Shown here: piece after piece, positions 1-12,371 of the stretch
Position numbering within the stretch: position 1 is the first letter of the stretch
Layout: each line of letters opens with the position of its first letter
Source: Closterium sp. NIES-65
Taxonomy: Eukaryota > Streptophyta > Zygnematophyceae > Desmidiales > Closteriaceae
DNA length: 64,000 bases
Direction: 5' to 3'
Assembly: GCA_948144175.1 (NCBI GenBank)
Contig: CANXME010000106.1
Location: forward strand, 1,984,001-2,048,000
Program-made: the position numbers and the translations under genes
Notes under the pieces: model-generated
What the model was told of the DNA's origin: nothing
The model's input: only the letters and a program-made list of their open reading frames with translations
The model's database searches: none

Positions 1-3000
1 GTGCTGTATGACGTTCTCCTTGTTCCTGAACTCAGGGTGAACCTCATCTCCCTTCGTAAGCTTGGCAAGGCTGGGATCAGCACTAGCACGGATGGGGCTC
101 GCACTTATAAGGGGAAGCTGGGCAATCGGGTGCTTTGGGATCTGCACGAGAACAAGAACATGTACAGATCTATGTGGCAGCTGCCGGCGCAGGCGTGGCA
201 CGGTGGGGGGCAGGCTGGAGAGGGGTCTGCATCTCAGGGGGAGGGCAACGCCTTTGGAGGGGTTGGTGTGAAAGTGTCGGCCAGATCTGGGGAGACGGAT
301 TGGGCAACTGCACACCGACGTTTGGGGCATGTGGCAAGGCCTTTGCTGAAGCAGCTGGAGAAGGATGGAGCCGTTAAGGGCTTGAAGCTGAACGGACAAC
401 CACTCAATGATAACTGTGAAATTTGCCTCCTTTCAAAGTTCAACCGTTTCCCCTTCCATAGTGTGGCTGGCAGGAGCAAAAAGCCGTTGGAGCTGGTCCA
501 CATGGACTTGGTGGGGCCGCTGCCGGTGCAAGGGCAAAGGGGAAGCGGTACTTCCTAACCATAGTGGATGACTGGAGCAGGCTAATGTGGGCGTATCCGC
601 TGAAGCAGAAAGATCACGCCGCCTCCACGATTCGGGACGATTGGCTGCCATTCGTGGAGAAGCAAGCGGAGTGTGTGGTGAAGCGGATTAGGACAGATTG
701 GGGTGGTGAGTTTCTTGGAGCTGAGATGACGGCCTGGCTCAAGAAGCATGGCATCCAAAGGGAGCTGACCACGGCTTACACCCCACAGTCCAACGGTGTA
801 GCAAAACGAACGAACCGGACAATTCTGGAGACAGCTAGGGCAACTTGATGTGGCCCCATGCTGTTCGGCACGCTACCGTCGCTAGGAACAGGGTACTCAC
901 AAAGGTTGGCGATGACTCGTGGGTGCCGTTGGAGAGGTGGCTTGGGAGGAAGCCGCTGGTGGACATGCTGAGGGTGTTCGGTTGCATGGCAGTTGCCCAT
1001 GTCCCCAAGATCTTTCGCTGTAAGTTGGGGGCGAGTGCAATCTGGTATGTGCATTTGGGGTTGGCTGCTGAGAGCAAATGATGGCTGCTGTGGGAACCTT
1101 CCAAGGGTGTCTTGTTTGACAGCAGGGATGTGAAGTTTGTTGAGTGCATGATGTATGGGAGCTGGGAGAAACAGCCGGAGGCCAGGGTATCCCAGCAGAT
1201 GGAGCAGATCACCATGCAGCTGGACTTGACTCCTAGTGTGTGGGAGGAGGGAGAGGAGGTAGCTGCAGAGGGTGGTGATGGAGAGAAGGTGCAAGAGGCA
1301 CATGCTGGTGGAGGTGATGGTGTGGAGACTAGCGGTAGCACTAGTGGAGCTGCTGGATCCGAAGGAGGAGAGCAGCAGCAGGGGAAAACTAAGAAGCCGA
1401 AGCGTGTCGTTATGAAGGGATGGGAGACACCCGTCTCCAGGCCAGGACATACCCGTATGGCTACTAAGAAGCTGACTGCAGGAGCTGATGTAGCTGAGCA
1501 GCAGCTTGGGACCGAGGAGGCATTGCTGATTCTACCGCATGGCTATGACCCGGATGAGGGGGATGTGCCTGCGTACTGTTTTCTTGCCCCTGCACCAGAG
1601 GAACCAGCTAGCATGGAGGAGGCATTAGCTGGACCAGATAGGGACAAATGGCTAACTTCTAGGGATGCTGAGTACTAGAGACTGCTGGAGAATGGCTCTT
1701 GGGAACTAGTGGTGCTGCCTGAGGGAAATAAAGCGGTACAATGCAAATGGGTGCTAAGGATCAAGACCGATGACAAGGGACAGGTCACCATCAAGAGTAG
1801 GCTGGTGGCTAAGATGTTTATGCAGAAGGAGAAGCGGGACTTCAATGAGATCTTTGCTCCCACTGCCAAACCCCCTACCCTCCGTTTCTTGTTGGCAGAT
1901 GCAACCGTTAGTGGGAAATTCATCATTCAGATGGATATATCAACGGCATTCCTCAATGGGATTTTAGAGGAGGAGGTATTCATGACGCAGCCACCAGGGT
2001 ATCAGGATGGTATGGGCAGAGTGTGCAAGCTGAAAAAGTCCATCTACGGCTTGAAGCATGCGCCACGCTGCTGGTACCAGAAGTTGGCAGCTGTTTTAGA
2101 GGAGATGGGATTCAGGACCAGCAGCTGTGATGAGAGCCTCTTTCTCAAGGGGGAGGGGGAGAAGCTGGTGTTGTTTCTGGTCTATGTGGATGACATTCTT
2201 CTCTTTAGCAGCAGCATGAAGGAGATCCAGAAGGTGCAGCAGCAGTTGATGGAGAACTTCAAGTGCAAGAACCTTGGGGAGGTAAAGTACTACCTGGAGA
2301 TGCACGTGGAGAGGGATCTGGATCACAGGTAGTTGAAGCTGCACCAGGAGAAGTTCATCAAGGAGCTTGGGGAAAGTACGGAATTGAGAATGAGCGCAAG
2401 GTTGCAACTCCCTTGCCAGCAGAATTCAAGCTTGTGAAAGCTGCAGAGGATGAAGGGGTTGAAGCCAAGGAGCAGCACCAATTTCAGTCCTTGGTGGGCA
2501 GCCTCTTGTATGCAGCAGTTCACACGAGGCCCGACATCTCTTTCTCGGTTGGGCAGCTGGCTAGGGTGGTGCAGAATCTATCAGAGGAGCAGGTGGATGC
2601 AGCTGAGCGTGTGGTGAAGTATCTGAACTCTCACCCAAGCATTGGAGTTCAATACTCCGCATCTGCACAGGTGAAGCAGAAAGGGGTTAAGGTGCTGAAA
2701 GAGAACGGGGAGAGGCTTGGAGAAGGCAAGCTCTTTCTCACTTGCTTTACCAATGCTACGTGGGCCTCTGAGAAGGAGGATTCCTCATCTGTGGGAAGAT
2801 ACATCTGCGTAGTTGGAGGAGGACCTGTTAGTTGGAGGTCAAAGAAGCAGACGGAGACAGCAGTCTCTTCTGTGGAATCAGAGTACATGGCGATGTTCCA
2901 TGGGGTGAAGGAGGTGATTTGGCTGAGGAGGCTGTTAGAGGAGATTGGCCAGAAGCAAAAGGTTGCTACGCCGCTGTTTTGTGATAGCAAGGGAGCTCTT

Positions 3001-3246
3001 GGGATGGCCAGGAACGCTGTGCTTCATGGGCTGAACAAGCACATGCGTATCAAGTGGCACTGGTTGCTTAAGGAGGTGAAGAGGGGGACGGTGAATCTGA
3101 TCTACATCAAGACTCACCAGCAGCCTGCAGACTTCCTCACCAAGAGGCTTGCGGATGAGCCTCATTGGCGTTGTATGCGGATGAGAAGAATGAGCATGAA
3201 CTAGTATGGAATGATGGGGATGCAGCCGGCAGGCTGAGGGGGAGTG
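1..3246 (+). mobile_element. Family A Ty1/copia copy 1, internal region (5' part outside window)
   Basis: Fossil Ty1/copia internal region entering at the left window edge within the protease tail. Order seen on the plus strand: end of protease, GAG-pre-integrase zinc-binding region (HRRLGH near 320, CEICLL near 415), integrase core (HMDLVGPLP near 500, DDWSR near 570), acidic linker about 1110-1680, reverse transcriptase about 1700-2330 with YVDDILL near 2190, and RNase H about 2740-3160 with SSVESEYMA, CDSKGAL and THQQPADFLTK. The order protease-integrase-RT-RNase H defines the copia superfamily. It ends in a purine-rich tract (GAGGGGGAGTG) just before the LTR. It is clearly broken, with about five or six coding breaks, so it is an old copy. 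Confidence 0.93.
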
Positions 3247-4181
3247 TGTTGGGTGCAAATTGACATTCGCAGTACAAGCAGAAAGGACCAGCTCGCAAAG
3301 GAGCCCAAGATGGAAGCTTTGCAGTTCGGCTTACTTAATTGCGCAGATTCAGTTCTATCCAACTCGAAATTGTACTGTTTTGTTTGGTTGACTATAGTGT
3401 AGCAGGGCATGCACTATAGGGGTACAATTTAGGTGAAGGTTGGATGTTGTTTGTCTGTATATGCATGCTACAGGGCCAGGGGAAACCAGCGGAACCAGCA
3501 TTTGGCTGGTTGGGCAAAGACAAAAACAGTTTCTGTTTTTAGGACCTGAACCTGGTTGTTGTTTTCCCAGGTTGGAAAAATAGAACCAGAGGTTGTTTAC
3601 CAACCTACCACCTGCTGTTTTTTCCAGCCAGGTTGGTTCTGTTGCTTGGAATTATTTGGGATCATCCCTGGTTATTCCCTGGTTGATTCCCAAGGTCCTT
3701 GCTAGCTAGGACTATATATTCCTTCTCTGTTTGTACTTGAATAAAGTGAAATTGATTCAAGCGAATTCCTTCCTTGCTGGAATTTCCTTTCTACGCAGTG
3801 CGACGGCGGAATGCTACCCGAGTCAACGCTAGTATGCTAGCACTCCAACGCTAAGCTAACGCTGTCCGAGCCATAACTTCGTAATGGCAGAACTTTTCGC
3901 GAGGCAACTTGGCTTATTTTAAAGCTCTTAGAGTGAGCTTCGATATAGTAAATTCTCAGCTTAGTCCGATCAACGGTCTGCACGATACGCTGCGCGACGT
4001 TCAAGGTACTCTTGCTGTTTTGACGAAGTCCCTCTTGATCCCTCTCTCTACAAACTCGGACCCGAGGATAGGGGCTGGTCTTGTACCAGGCACCCAAGGA
4101 CCCTTGGAGGTGACCCCGAGGAGAGGTTTTAAGTTTGATAAAGTCTTAATAGCTTGAGTTTATTAGGCCCTTACACCAACA
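3247..4181 (+). repeat. Family A LTR (L1), shared by copies 1 and 2
   Basis: It starts TGTTGGGTGC directly after the polypurine tract of copy 1 and ends TTACACCAACA directly before the primer-binding site of copy 2, so one LTR acts as the 3' LTR of one copy and the 5' LTR of the next. At 935 bp it is shorter than the family norm of about 1,090 bp. It contains the family U3 motif cluster (about 3478-3680), a TATA-like box, an AATAAA about 25 bp further on, and the conserved U5 block. Confidence 0.92.
3713..3718 (+). promoter_or_regulatory. TATA-like box in LTR L1
   Basis: TATATA lies downstream of the U3 AACCAG/CTGGTT cluster and just upstream of the segment CTTCTCTGTTTG that is conserved in nearly all copies. 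This is the expected core promoter position of a copia LTR, with R starting about 25-30 bp downstream. LTR L12 has the same TATATA; most other copies have CTATTTATT here. Assignment is by position only. Confidence 0.5.
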
Positions 4182-4184
4182 AGC

Positions 4185-4196
4185 TGGTATCAGAGC
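4185..4196 (+). other. Primer-binding site of copy 2 (tRNA-iMet)
   Basis: TGGTATCAGAGC begins 4 bp after the LTR end. It matches the complement of the 3' end of plant initiator methionine tRNA, the usual primer for plant copia elements. Confidence 0.9.
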
Positions 4197-4227
4197 TGCG
4201 TTATAGTGATCCTCGTTATAGGTAGCT

Positions 4228-5350
4228 ATGGCGGGGAACACCTCGGCGGTAGCTGGTGAATCTTCAGCCCAAGATCGTAGCGGCAGCCATGATTCTGGTG
4301 TTTCTGCGCCAAGGGGAGCGCGAACAAGCCAGGGCTCGCAGATCAAGGAGGTGCTGAAAAACTTCACCGTTGAGAAGTTCAATGGTGAGGGCTATGATGA
4401 TTGGGCCTCGAAAATGCAACTTTATTTCCGTCAGATCGGATTGCTGAAACTAATGATTGGGGAGGAGCCTAGACCGAGTGACCCCGCCCTTCAGGAAGAT
4501 TGGGACGAGCGCGCCTCGGCTGGCTACTACTTGTTGTCGCAGAGTTTGGAGCTGAACCAGCGTCAGCACGTCATGCACTTGCTGCCGGAGGTTGAGTGCG
4601 GTCCAAAGGCGTGGACGGTGTTGAAGGAGCTGCACGCCCCTACCTCCGTCGCTGCGACGCTCATGATGGAGAGGGAGCTGTCCGCGTTGCGCCTAAGCGA
4701 GGGAGAGCCAGTGCAACCTATCGTGGACAAGATGCGTAATCTCTACGCGAAGCTGGCGATCGTGGGAATCACCTACCCGGAGCAGACCAAGTGCCTGAAG
4801 ATGCTCTCGCTGCTGCCGGAATCGTGGCTTCAATTCACGAGCGGATTGAGCCTGCCGCAGAACCAGAGCTTGTGGACGCTCGAGTGGGTGCGGACGAAGA
4901 TTCTGGAGGAGGACTTCCGTCGCCGCCAACTGAGGGGTGGAGACGACGGCAGCAGCGGCTACGGGAGGCAAGGGAGCCGACGTAGCTTTGGTGGTGCTGG
5001 ACGCGGTGCAAAGAAAGACGACGACTCCAACGACCAACAAGGAGGTACCGGTTGGGGTCGCGGTGCGAAATCTGGACGTGGGGGCAAGTCGGGTGCTGGT
5101 GGCAAAATGAAAGGGAGTTGCTGGTATTGTGAGAAGGAAGGGCACCCCTGGTTTTTGTGCTATAAGAAACCCGATGGATGGACCCCCCAGAATCGTCACC
5201 AGGATGGCGGCGCGCGGAGGAACCAGAAAAACGGCGCCAATATGGTCGCTGATTCGTCCGACAACAACCCGAAGGGCAACGGCGGAAAAGAAGAAGGAGC
5301 GCACCGCGGGCCAATTCTTCCATATGGGAGACAAGGGGGAGCAAGGAGAC
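4228..5350 (+). pseudogene. gag: Family A gag region of copy 2
   Basis: Capsid-nucleocapsid part of the copia polyprotein, which builds the cytoplasmic virus-like particle. The first ATG after the primer-binding site gives MAGNTSAVAGESSAQDRSG. The segment KFNGEGYDDWASKMQLYFR is typical of copia Gag (UBN2/DUF4219-like, with the conserved Y..W). A Gly/Arg/Lys-rich basic stretch precedes the CCHC zinc knuckle (CWYCEKEGHPWFLC), as expected for RNA binding. The same protein starts copies 3, 5 and 7. Fossil and broken, although the gag part is well preserved. Confidence 0.85.
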
Positions 5351-6689
5351 GCATCTGCTAAGGCTGGAGCAGATCTGCACCCCCTGGATTATTGGGTGTT
5401 GGAAACAGGCGCTGCTTGGACAATGACGCCGCGCAAGGACCTGCTGGGCGACGTACGAGCTGCTCTGATCAATAAGGTGTGCTCCGCCTCTGGACACGCG
5501 CTGAAGGTGGCTGGTGCGGGACGAGCTGCGTTTAAGGGAGCGGATGGCAAGCCGGTGGTGCTGCACGACGTTCTTCTTGTTCCTGAACTCAAGGCCAACC
5601 TCATCTCCCTCCGTAAGCTTGGCAAGTCTGGGGTGAGCACTAGCACGGATGGGGCACGCACTTATAAGGGGAAGCTGGGCAATCGGGTGCTTTGGGATTT
5701 GCACGAGAGCAAGGACGTGTACAGATCTATATGGCAGCTGCCGGCGCTGGCGCGGCACGGTGGGGGGCAGGCTGGAGAGGGGTCTGCATCCCAGGGGGAG
5801 TGCAACGCCGTTGGAGGGGTTGGTGTGAAAGTGTCGGCCAGATCTGGGGAGACAGATTGGGCAACTACACACCGACGTTTGGGGCATGTGGCAATGCCTT
5901 TGCTGAAGCAGCTGGAGAAGAATGGAGCCGTTAAGGGCTTGAAGCTAAACGGACAACCACCCGATAATAACTGTGAAATTTGCCTCCTTTCAAAGTTCAC
6001 CCGTTTCCCCTTCCATAGTGTGGCTGGCAGGAGCAAAAAGCCATTGGAGCTGGTCCACATGGACTTGGTGGGGCCGCTGCCGGTGCAAGGGCACAAGGGG
6101 GAGCGGTATTTCCTAACCATAGTGGATGACTGGAGCAGGCTAATGTGGGCGTATCCGCTGAAGCAGAAAGATCACGCCGCCTCCACGATTCGGGACGATT
6201 GGCTGCCATTTGTGGAGAAGCAAGCGGAGTGTGTGGTGAATCGGATTAGGACAGATCGGGGTGGTGAGTTCCTTGGAGCTGAGATGACGGCCTGGCTCAA
6301 GAAGCAGGGCATCTAGAGGGAGCTGACCACGGCTTACACCCCACAGTCTAATGGTGTAGCAGAACGGGCGAACCGAACAATTCTGGAGACAGCTAGGGCG
6401 CTGCTTATAGAATCTGGGCTGGGCAACTCCATGTGGCCCCATGCTGTTCGGCACGCTACCGTCGCTAGGAACAGGGTACTCACAAAGGTTGGGGATGACT
6501 CGTGGGTGCCGTTGGAGAGGTGGCTTCGGAGGAAGCTGCTGGTGGACATGCTGAGGGTGTTCGGTTGCATGGCAGTCGCCCATGTCCCCAAGACCTACCG
6601 CAGTAAATTGGGGGCGAAAGCAATCTGGTGTGTGCATTTGGGGCTGGCTGCTGAGAGCAAAGGATGGCTGCTGTGGGAGCCTTCCAAGG

Positions 6690-8770
6690 GTGTGTTGTTT
6701 GACAGCAGGGATGTGAAGTTTTTTAAGGGCATGATGTATCAGAGCTGGGAGAAACAGCCGGAGGCCAGGGTGTCCCAGCATATGGAACAGATCACCATGC
6801 AGCTGGACCCGACTCCTAGTGTCTCGGAGGAGGGAGAGGAGGCAGCTGCAGAGGGTGGTGGTAAAGAGAAGGTGCAGGAGGCACCTGCTGGTGGAGGTGA
6901 TGGTGTGGAAACTAGCGGTAGCACTAGTGGAGCTGCTGGATCCGAGGGAGGAGAGCAGCAGCAGGGAAAAACTAAGAAGCCGAAGGGTGTCGTTATGAAG
7001 GGATGGGAGACACCCGTCTCCAGGCCAGGAGGTACCCGTATGGCTACTAAGAAGCTGACTGCAGGAGCTGATGTAGCGGAGCAGCAGCTTGGGACTGAGG
7101 AGGCATTGCTGATTCTACCGCATGGCTATGACCCGGATGAGGAGGATGAGCCTGCGTACTGTTTTCTTGCCCCTGCACGAGAGGAACCAGCTAGCATGGA
7201 GGAGGCATTAGCTGGACCAGATAGGGACAAATGGCTAGCTTCTAGGGATGCTGAGTACCAGAGCCTGCTGGAGAATGGGACTTGGGAACTAGTGGTGCTG
7301 CCTGAGGGAAAGAAAGCGGTACAATGCAAGTGGGTGCTAAGGATCAAGACTGACGACAAGGGGCAGGTCACCATCTACAAGAGTAGGTTGGTGGCTAAGG
7401 GGTTTATGCAGAAGGAGAAGCGGGACTTCAATGAGATCTTTGCTCCCACTGCCAAACCCCCTACCCTCCGTGTCTTGTTGGCAGATGCAACTGTTAGTGG
7501 GAAATTCATCATTCAGATGGATATATCAACAGCATTTCTCAATGGGATTTTAGAGGAGGAGGTGTTCATGATGCTGCCACCTGGGTATGAGGATGGTACG
7601 GGCAGGGTGTGCAAGCTGAAAAAGTCCATCTACGGCTTGAAGCAGGCGCCACGCTGCTGGTACCAGAAGTTGGCAGCTGTTTTAGAGGAGGTGGGATTCA
7701 GGACCAGCAGCTGGGATGAGAGCCTCTTTCTCAAGGGGGAGGGGGAGAAGCTGGTGCTGTTTCTGGTCTATGTGGATGACATTCTTCTCTTTAGCTGCAG
7801 CATGAAGGAGATCTATAAAGTGCAGCAGCAGCTGATGGAGAACTTCAAGTGCAAGAACCTTGGGGAGGTAAAGTACTACCTCGTGATGCATGTGGAGAGG
7901 GATCTGGATCACAGGTGGTTGAAGCTGCACCAGGAGAAGTTCATCAAGGAGCTTAGGGAGAAGTACGGGATTGAGAATGAGCGCAAGGTTGCAACTCCCC
8001 TGCCAGCAGAATTCAAGCTTGTGAAAGCTGCAGAGGATGAAGGGGTTGAAGCCAAGGAGCAGCACCAATTTCAGTCCTTGGTGGGCAGCCTTTTGTATGC
8101 AGCAGTTCACACGAGGCCCGACATCTCTTTCTTGGTTGGGCAGCTAGCCAGGGTGGTGCAGAATCCATCAGAGGAGCAGATGGATGCAGCTGAGCGTGTG
8201 GTGAAGTATCTGAACTCTCACCCAAGCATTGGAGTTCAATACTCCGCATCTGCACAGGTGAAGCAGATAGGGGTTGAGGTGCTGAAAGAGAAGGGGGAGA
8301 GGCTTGGAGAAGGCAAGCTTTTTCTCACTTGCTTTACCGATGCTACGTGGGCCTCTGAGAAGGAGGATTCCTCATCTGTGGGAGGATACATCTGCGTAGT
8401 TGGGGGAGGACCGGTTTGTTGGAGGTCAAAGAAGCAGACGGAGACAGCACTCTCGTCCGTGGAGTCAGAGTACATGGCAATGTTTCATGGGGTGAAGAAG
8501 GTATTTTGGCTGAGGAGGCTGTTAGAGGAGATTGGCCAGGAGCAAAAGGTTGCTACGCCGCTGTTTTGTGATAGCAAGGGAGCTCTTGGGATGGCCAGGA
8601 ACGCTGTGCTTCATGGGCTCAATAAGCACATGCGTATCAAGTGGCACTGGCTGCGTAAGGAGGTGAAGAAGGGGACGGTGAATCCGATCTACATCAAGAC
8701 TCACCAGCAGCCAGCAGACTTCCTCACCAAGATGCTTGCGGATCAGCTCATTGGCGCTGTGTGCGCATGA
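6690..8770 (+). pseudogene. pol: Family A linker, RT and RNase H of copy 2
   Basis: Best preserved pol 3' half in the window. An acidic, low-complexity linker (Glu/Gly-rich, about 6800-7050) is followed by RT: WVLRIKTDDKGQ, RLVAKGFMQKEKRDF, the catalytic Asp in IQMDISTAFLNG, KSIYGLKQAPRCWYQK and the active-site YVDDILLF with YVDD at 7769-7780. RNase H follows with DATWASEKEDSSSVGGY, SSVESEYMAM, CDSKGALGMARN, HMRIKWHW and IKTHQQPADFLTK, the usual copia RNase H motifs. It copies the element RNA into DNA inside the particle. It belongs to a fossil copy. Confidence 0.92.
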
Positions 8771-8832
8771 GTGGAATGAGCATGAACTAGTATGGAATGA
8801 TGGGGATGCAGCCAGCAGGCTGAGGGGGAGTG

Positions 8833-9497
8833 TGTTGGGTGCAAATTCACATTGCACGACACTGCCGTCTGTTTGTACGAGTATGCGTGTGCGAATGCAT
8901 TTGCGTGTGAATGGTATGTTCGTGTGTTTGTTAGCTTTCGCAATCTTCGCTTGAAGCATTTGCAGGTACTCGCACAATGTGCGCTTCGGCATAACATTGT
9001 ACGCGCTATGAACAGTACAAGCAGAAAGGACGAGCTCGCAAAGGAGCCCAAGATGGAAGCTTTGCGGTTCGGCTTACTTGATTGCGCAGATTCAGTTCTA
9101 TCCAACTCGAAATTGTACTGTTTTGTTTGGTTGACTATAGTGTAGCAGGGCAGGCACTATAGGGGTAAAATTTAGGTGAAGGTTGGATGTTGTTTGTCTG
9201 TATCTGCATGCTACAGGGCCAGGGGAAACCAGCAGAACCAGCATTTGGCTGGTTGGGCAAAGACAAAACAGGTTCTGTTTTTAGGACCTGAACCTGGTTG
9301 TTGTTTTCCCAGGTTGGAAAAACAGAACCAGAGGTTGTTTACCAACCTACCACCTGCTGTTTTGTCCTGCCAGTTTGGTTCTGTTGCTTGGAATTATTTG
9401 GGATCATCCTTGGTTGTTCCCAGGTTTATTCCCAAGGTCCTTGCTAGCTAGAGCTATTTATTCCTTCTCTGTTTGTACCTGAATATAGTGAAATTGA
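8833..9497 (+). repeat. Family A LTR (L2), incomplete, joined to minus-strand copy 3
   Basis: It starts TGTTGGGTGCAAATTCAC immediately after the polypurine tract of copy 2 and matches other family LTRs as far as the GAATATAGTGAAATTGA segment. The next base belongs to the integrase region of an element on the opposite strand. The downstream (U5) part of the LTR is absent. Confidence 0.9.
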
Positions 9498-11280
9498 CGA
9501 CTTCAAGCCGTTAACGGCTCCATCCTTCTCCAGCTGCTTCAGTAAAGGCATTGCCACATGCCCCAAACGTCGGTGTGCAGTTGCCCAATCTGTCTCCCCA
9601 GATCTGGCCGACACTTTCACACCAACCCCTCCAACGGCGTTGCACTCCCCCTGGGATGCAGACCCCTCTCCAGCCTGCCCCCCACCGTGCCATGCCAGCA
9701 CCGGCAGCTGCCACATAGATCTGTGCACGTCCTTGCTCTCGTGCAGATCCCAAAGCACCCGATTGCCCAGCTTCCCCTTATAAGTGCGAGCCCCATCTGT
9801 GTTGGTGTTCACCCTAGCCTTGCCAAACTTACGGAGGGAGATAAGGTTGGCCTTCAGGTCGGGAACGAGGAGAACGTCTTGCAGCACCACCGGCTTGCCA
9901 TCCGCTCCCTTAAACGCAGCTCGTCCCGCACCAGCCACCTTCAACATGTGTCTTGAGACAGAGCACACCTCATTAATCGGTGCAGCTCGTACGTCGTCCA
10001 GCAGGTCCTTGCGCGGCGTCATTGTCCAAGCAGCGCCTGTGTCCAACACCCAATAGTCCAAGGGGTGCAGCTCTGCTCCAACCTTAGCAGATGCGTCTCC
10101 TTGCTCCCCCTTGTCTCCCACATGGAAGAATTGGCCCGCGGTGCGCTCCTTCTTCTTCTCCGCACCGCCGTTGCCCTTCGGGTTGTTGTCGGACGAATCA
10201 GCGACCATGTTGGCGCCGTTTTTCTGGTTCCTCTGTGCGCCGCCATCTTGGTAACAATTCTGGGGGGTCCATCCATCGGGTTTCTTATAGCATAAAAACC
10301 AGGGGTGCCCTTCCTTCTCACAATACCAGCAACTCCCTTTCATTTTGCCACCAGCACCCGACTTGCCCCCACGTCCAGATTTCGCACCGCGACCCCAACC
10401 GGTACCTCCTTGTTGGTCCTTGGAGTCGTCGTCTTTCTTTGCACCGTGTCCAGCACCACCGAAGCCACGTCCTTTGGCACGTCGCCTCCCTTGAATCCCG
10501 TAGGCGCTGCTGCCGTCATCTCCACCCCTCAGTTGGCGGCGACGGAAGTCCTCCTCCAGAATCTTCGTCCGCACCCACTCGAGCGTCCACAAGCTCTGGT
10601 TCTGCGGCAGGCTCAATCCGCTCGTGAATTGAAGCCACGATTCCGGCAGCAGCGAGAGCATCTTCAAGCACTTGGTCTGCTCCGGGAAGGTGATTCCCGC
10701 GATCGCCAGCTTCGCGTAGAGATCACGCATCTTGTCCAGGATGGGTTGTATGGGCTCTCCTTCGCTAAGGCGCAACGCGGACAGCTCCCTCTCCATCATG
10801 AGCGTCGCAGCGACGGAGGTAGGGGCGTGCAGCTCCTTCAACACGGTCCACGCCTTCGGACCGCACTCAACCTCCGGCAGCAGGTGCATAACGTAGTGAC
10901 GCTGGTTCAGTTCCAAACTCTGCGACATCAAATAGTAGCCAGCCAAGGAGCGCTCGTCCCAATCTTCCTGCAGCGCGGGGTCACTCGGTCTAGGCTCCTC
11001 CCCAATCATTAGTTTCAGCAATCCAATCTGACGGAGATAGGGTTGCATTTTCCAGGCCCAATCATCATAGCCCTCACCATTGAACTTCTCGACGGTGAAA
11101 TTCTTCAGCACCTCCTTGACCAGCGAGCCCTGGTTTGTTCGCGCTCCCCCTGGCGCTGAAACACCAGAATCATGGCTGCCGCTACGATCTTGGGCTGAAG
11201 ATTCACCAGCTACCGCCGAGGTGTTCCCCGCCATAGCTACCTATATCGAGGATCACTATAACGCAGCTCTGATACCAGCT
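9498..11280 (-). mobile_element. Family A Ty1/copia copy 3, 5' part of internal region
   Basis: Minus-strand copy. Reading leftward from LTR L3: primer-binding site complement, gag start at 11234, Gag core, CCHC zinc knuckle near 10344-10303, protease with LDTGAAWTMTP near 10050-10010, and the GAG-pre-integrase HRRLGH region, ending at the junction with L2. Coding is essentially continuous through what remains, so this may be one of the younger copies. RT and RNase H are absent. It shares with copy 5 the diagnostic QNCYQDGGAQRNQ variant after the zinc knuckle, pointing to a common source. Confidence 0.92.
11266..11277 (-). other. Primer-binding site of copy 3
   Basis: GCTCTGATACCA on the plus strand is the complement of TGGTATCAGAGC. 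It lies 3 bp from the LTR edge, in the minus orientation. Confidence 0.88.
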
Positions 11281-12371
11281 TGTTGGTGTAAGGGCCTAAT
11301 AAACTCAAGCTATTAAGACTTTATCACACTTAAAACCTCTCCTCGGGGTCACCTCCAAGGGTCTTTGGGTGCCTGGTACAAGACCAGCCTCTATCCTCGG
11401 GTCCGAGTTTGTAGAGAGAGGGATAAAGAGGGACTTAGGCAAAACAGCAAGAGTACCTTGAACGTCGCACAGCGTATCGTGCAGACCGTCGATCGGATTA
11501 AGCTGAGAATTTCCTATATCGAAGCTCACTCTAAGAGCTTTAAAATAAGCCAAGTTGCCTCGCGAAAAGTTCTGCCATTACGAAGTTATGGCCCGGACAG
11601 CGTTAGCCTAGCGTTGGAGTGCTAGCGTACTAGCGTAGAATCGGGTAGCATTCCGCCGTCGCACCGCGTAGAAAGGAAATTCCAGCAAGGAAGGAATTCG
11701 CTTGAATCAATTTCACTATCTCCAGGTACAAACAGAGAAAGAATAAATAGTTATAGCTAGCAAGGACCTTGGGAATAAACCTGGGAACAACCAAGGATGA
11801 TCCCAAATAATTCCAAGCAACAGAACCAAACTGGCAGGACAAAACAGCAGGTGGTAGGTTGGTAAACAACCTCTGGTTCTGTTTTTCCAACCTGGGAAAA
11901 CAACAACCAGGTTCAGGTCCTAAAAACAGAACCTGTTTTGTCTTTGCCCAACCAGCCAAATGCTGGTTCTGCTGGTTTCCCCTGGCCCTGTAGCATGCAG
12001 ATACAGACAAACAACATCCAACCTTCACCTAAATTTTACCCCTATAGTGCCTGCCCTGCTACACTATAGTCAACCAAACAAAACAGTACAATTTCGAGTT
12101 GGATAGAACTGAATCTGCGCAATCAAGTAAGCCGAACCGCAAAGCTTCCATCTTGGGCTCCTTTGCGAGCTCGTCCTTTCTGCTTGTACTGTTCATAGCG
12201 CGTACAATGTTATGCCGAAGCGCACATTGTGCGAGTACCTGCAAATGCTTCAAGCGAAGATTGCGAAAGCTAAGAAACACACGAACATACCATTCACACG
12301 CAAATGCATTCGCACACGCATACTCGTACAAACAGACGGCAGTGTCGTGCAATGTGAATTTGCACCCAACA
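11281..12371 (-). repeat. Family A LTR (L3), complete, shared by copies 3 and 4
   Basis: 1,091 bp, with rc ends TGTTGGTGTAAGG...TTTGCACCCAACA (TG...CA on the element strand). Its left edge adjoins the primer-binding site of copy 3 and its right edge the polypurine tract of copy 4, so it serves two tandem copies. A full-length family reference LTR. Confidence 0.94.

Larger units (their letters stand above)
4182..8832 (+). mobile_element. Family A Ty1/copia copy 2, internal region
   Basis: Internal region lying between LTRs L1 and L2 on the plus strand; all coding domains are present. The gag start is the ATG at 4228 (MAGNTSAVAGESS), 32 bp after the primer-binding site. The CCHC zinc knuckle (CX2CX4HX4C) is at 5119-5160, protease about 5390-5600, integrase zinc region and core about 5870-6400, acidic linker about 6700-7250, RT about 7290-7900 and RNase H about 8335-8730. 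The full-length layout of about 4.65 kb sets the family standard used for the other copies. It is broken, with about three coding breaks, and its downstream LTR is incomplete. Confidence 0.94.
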
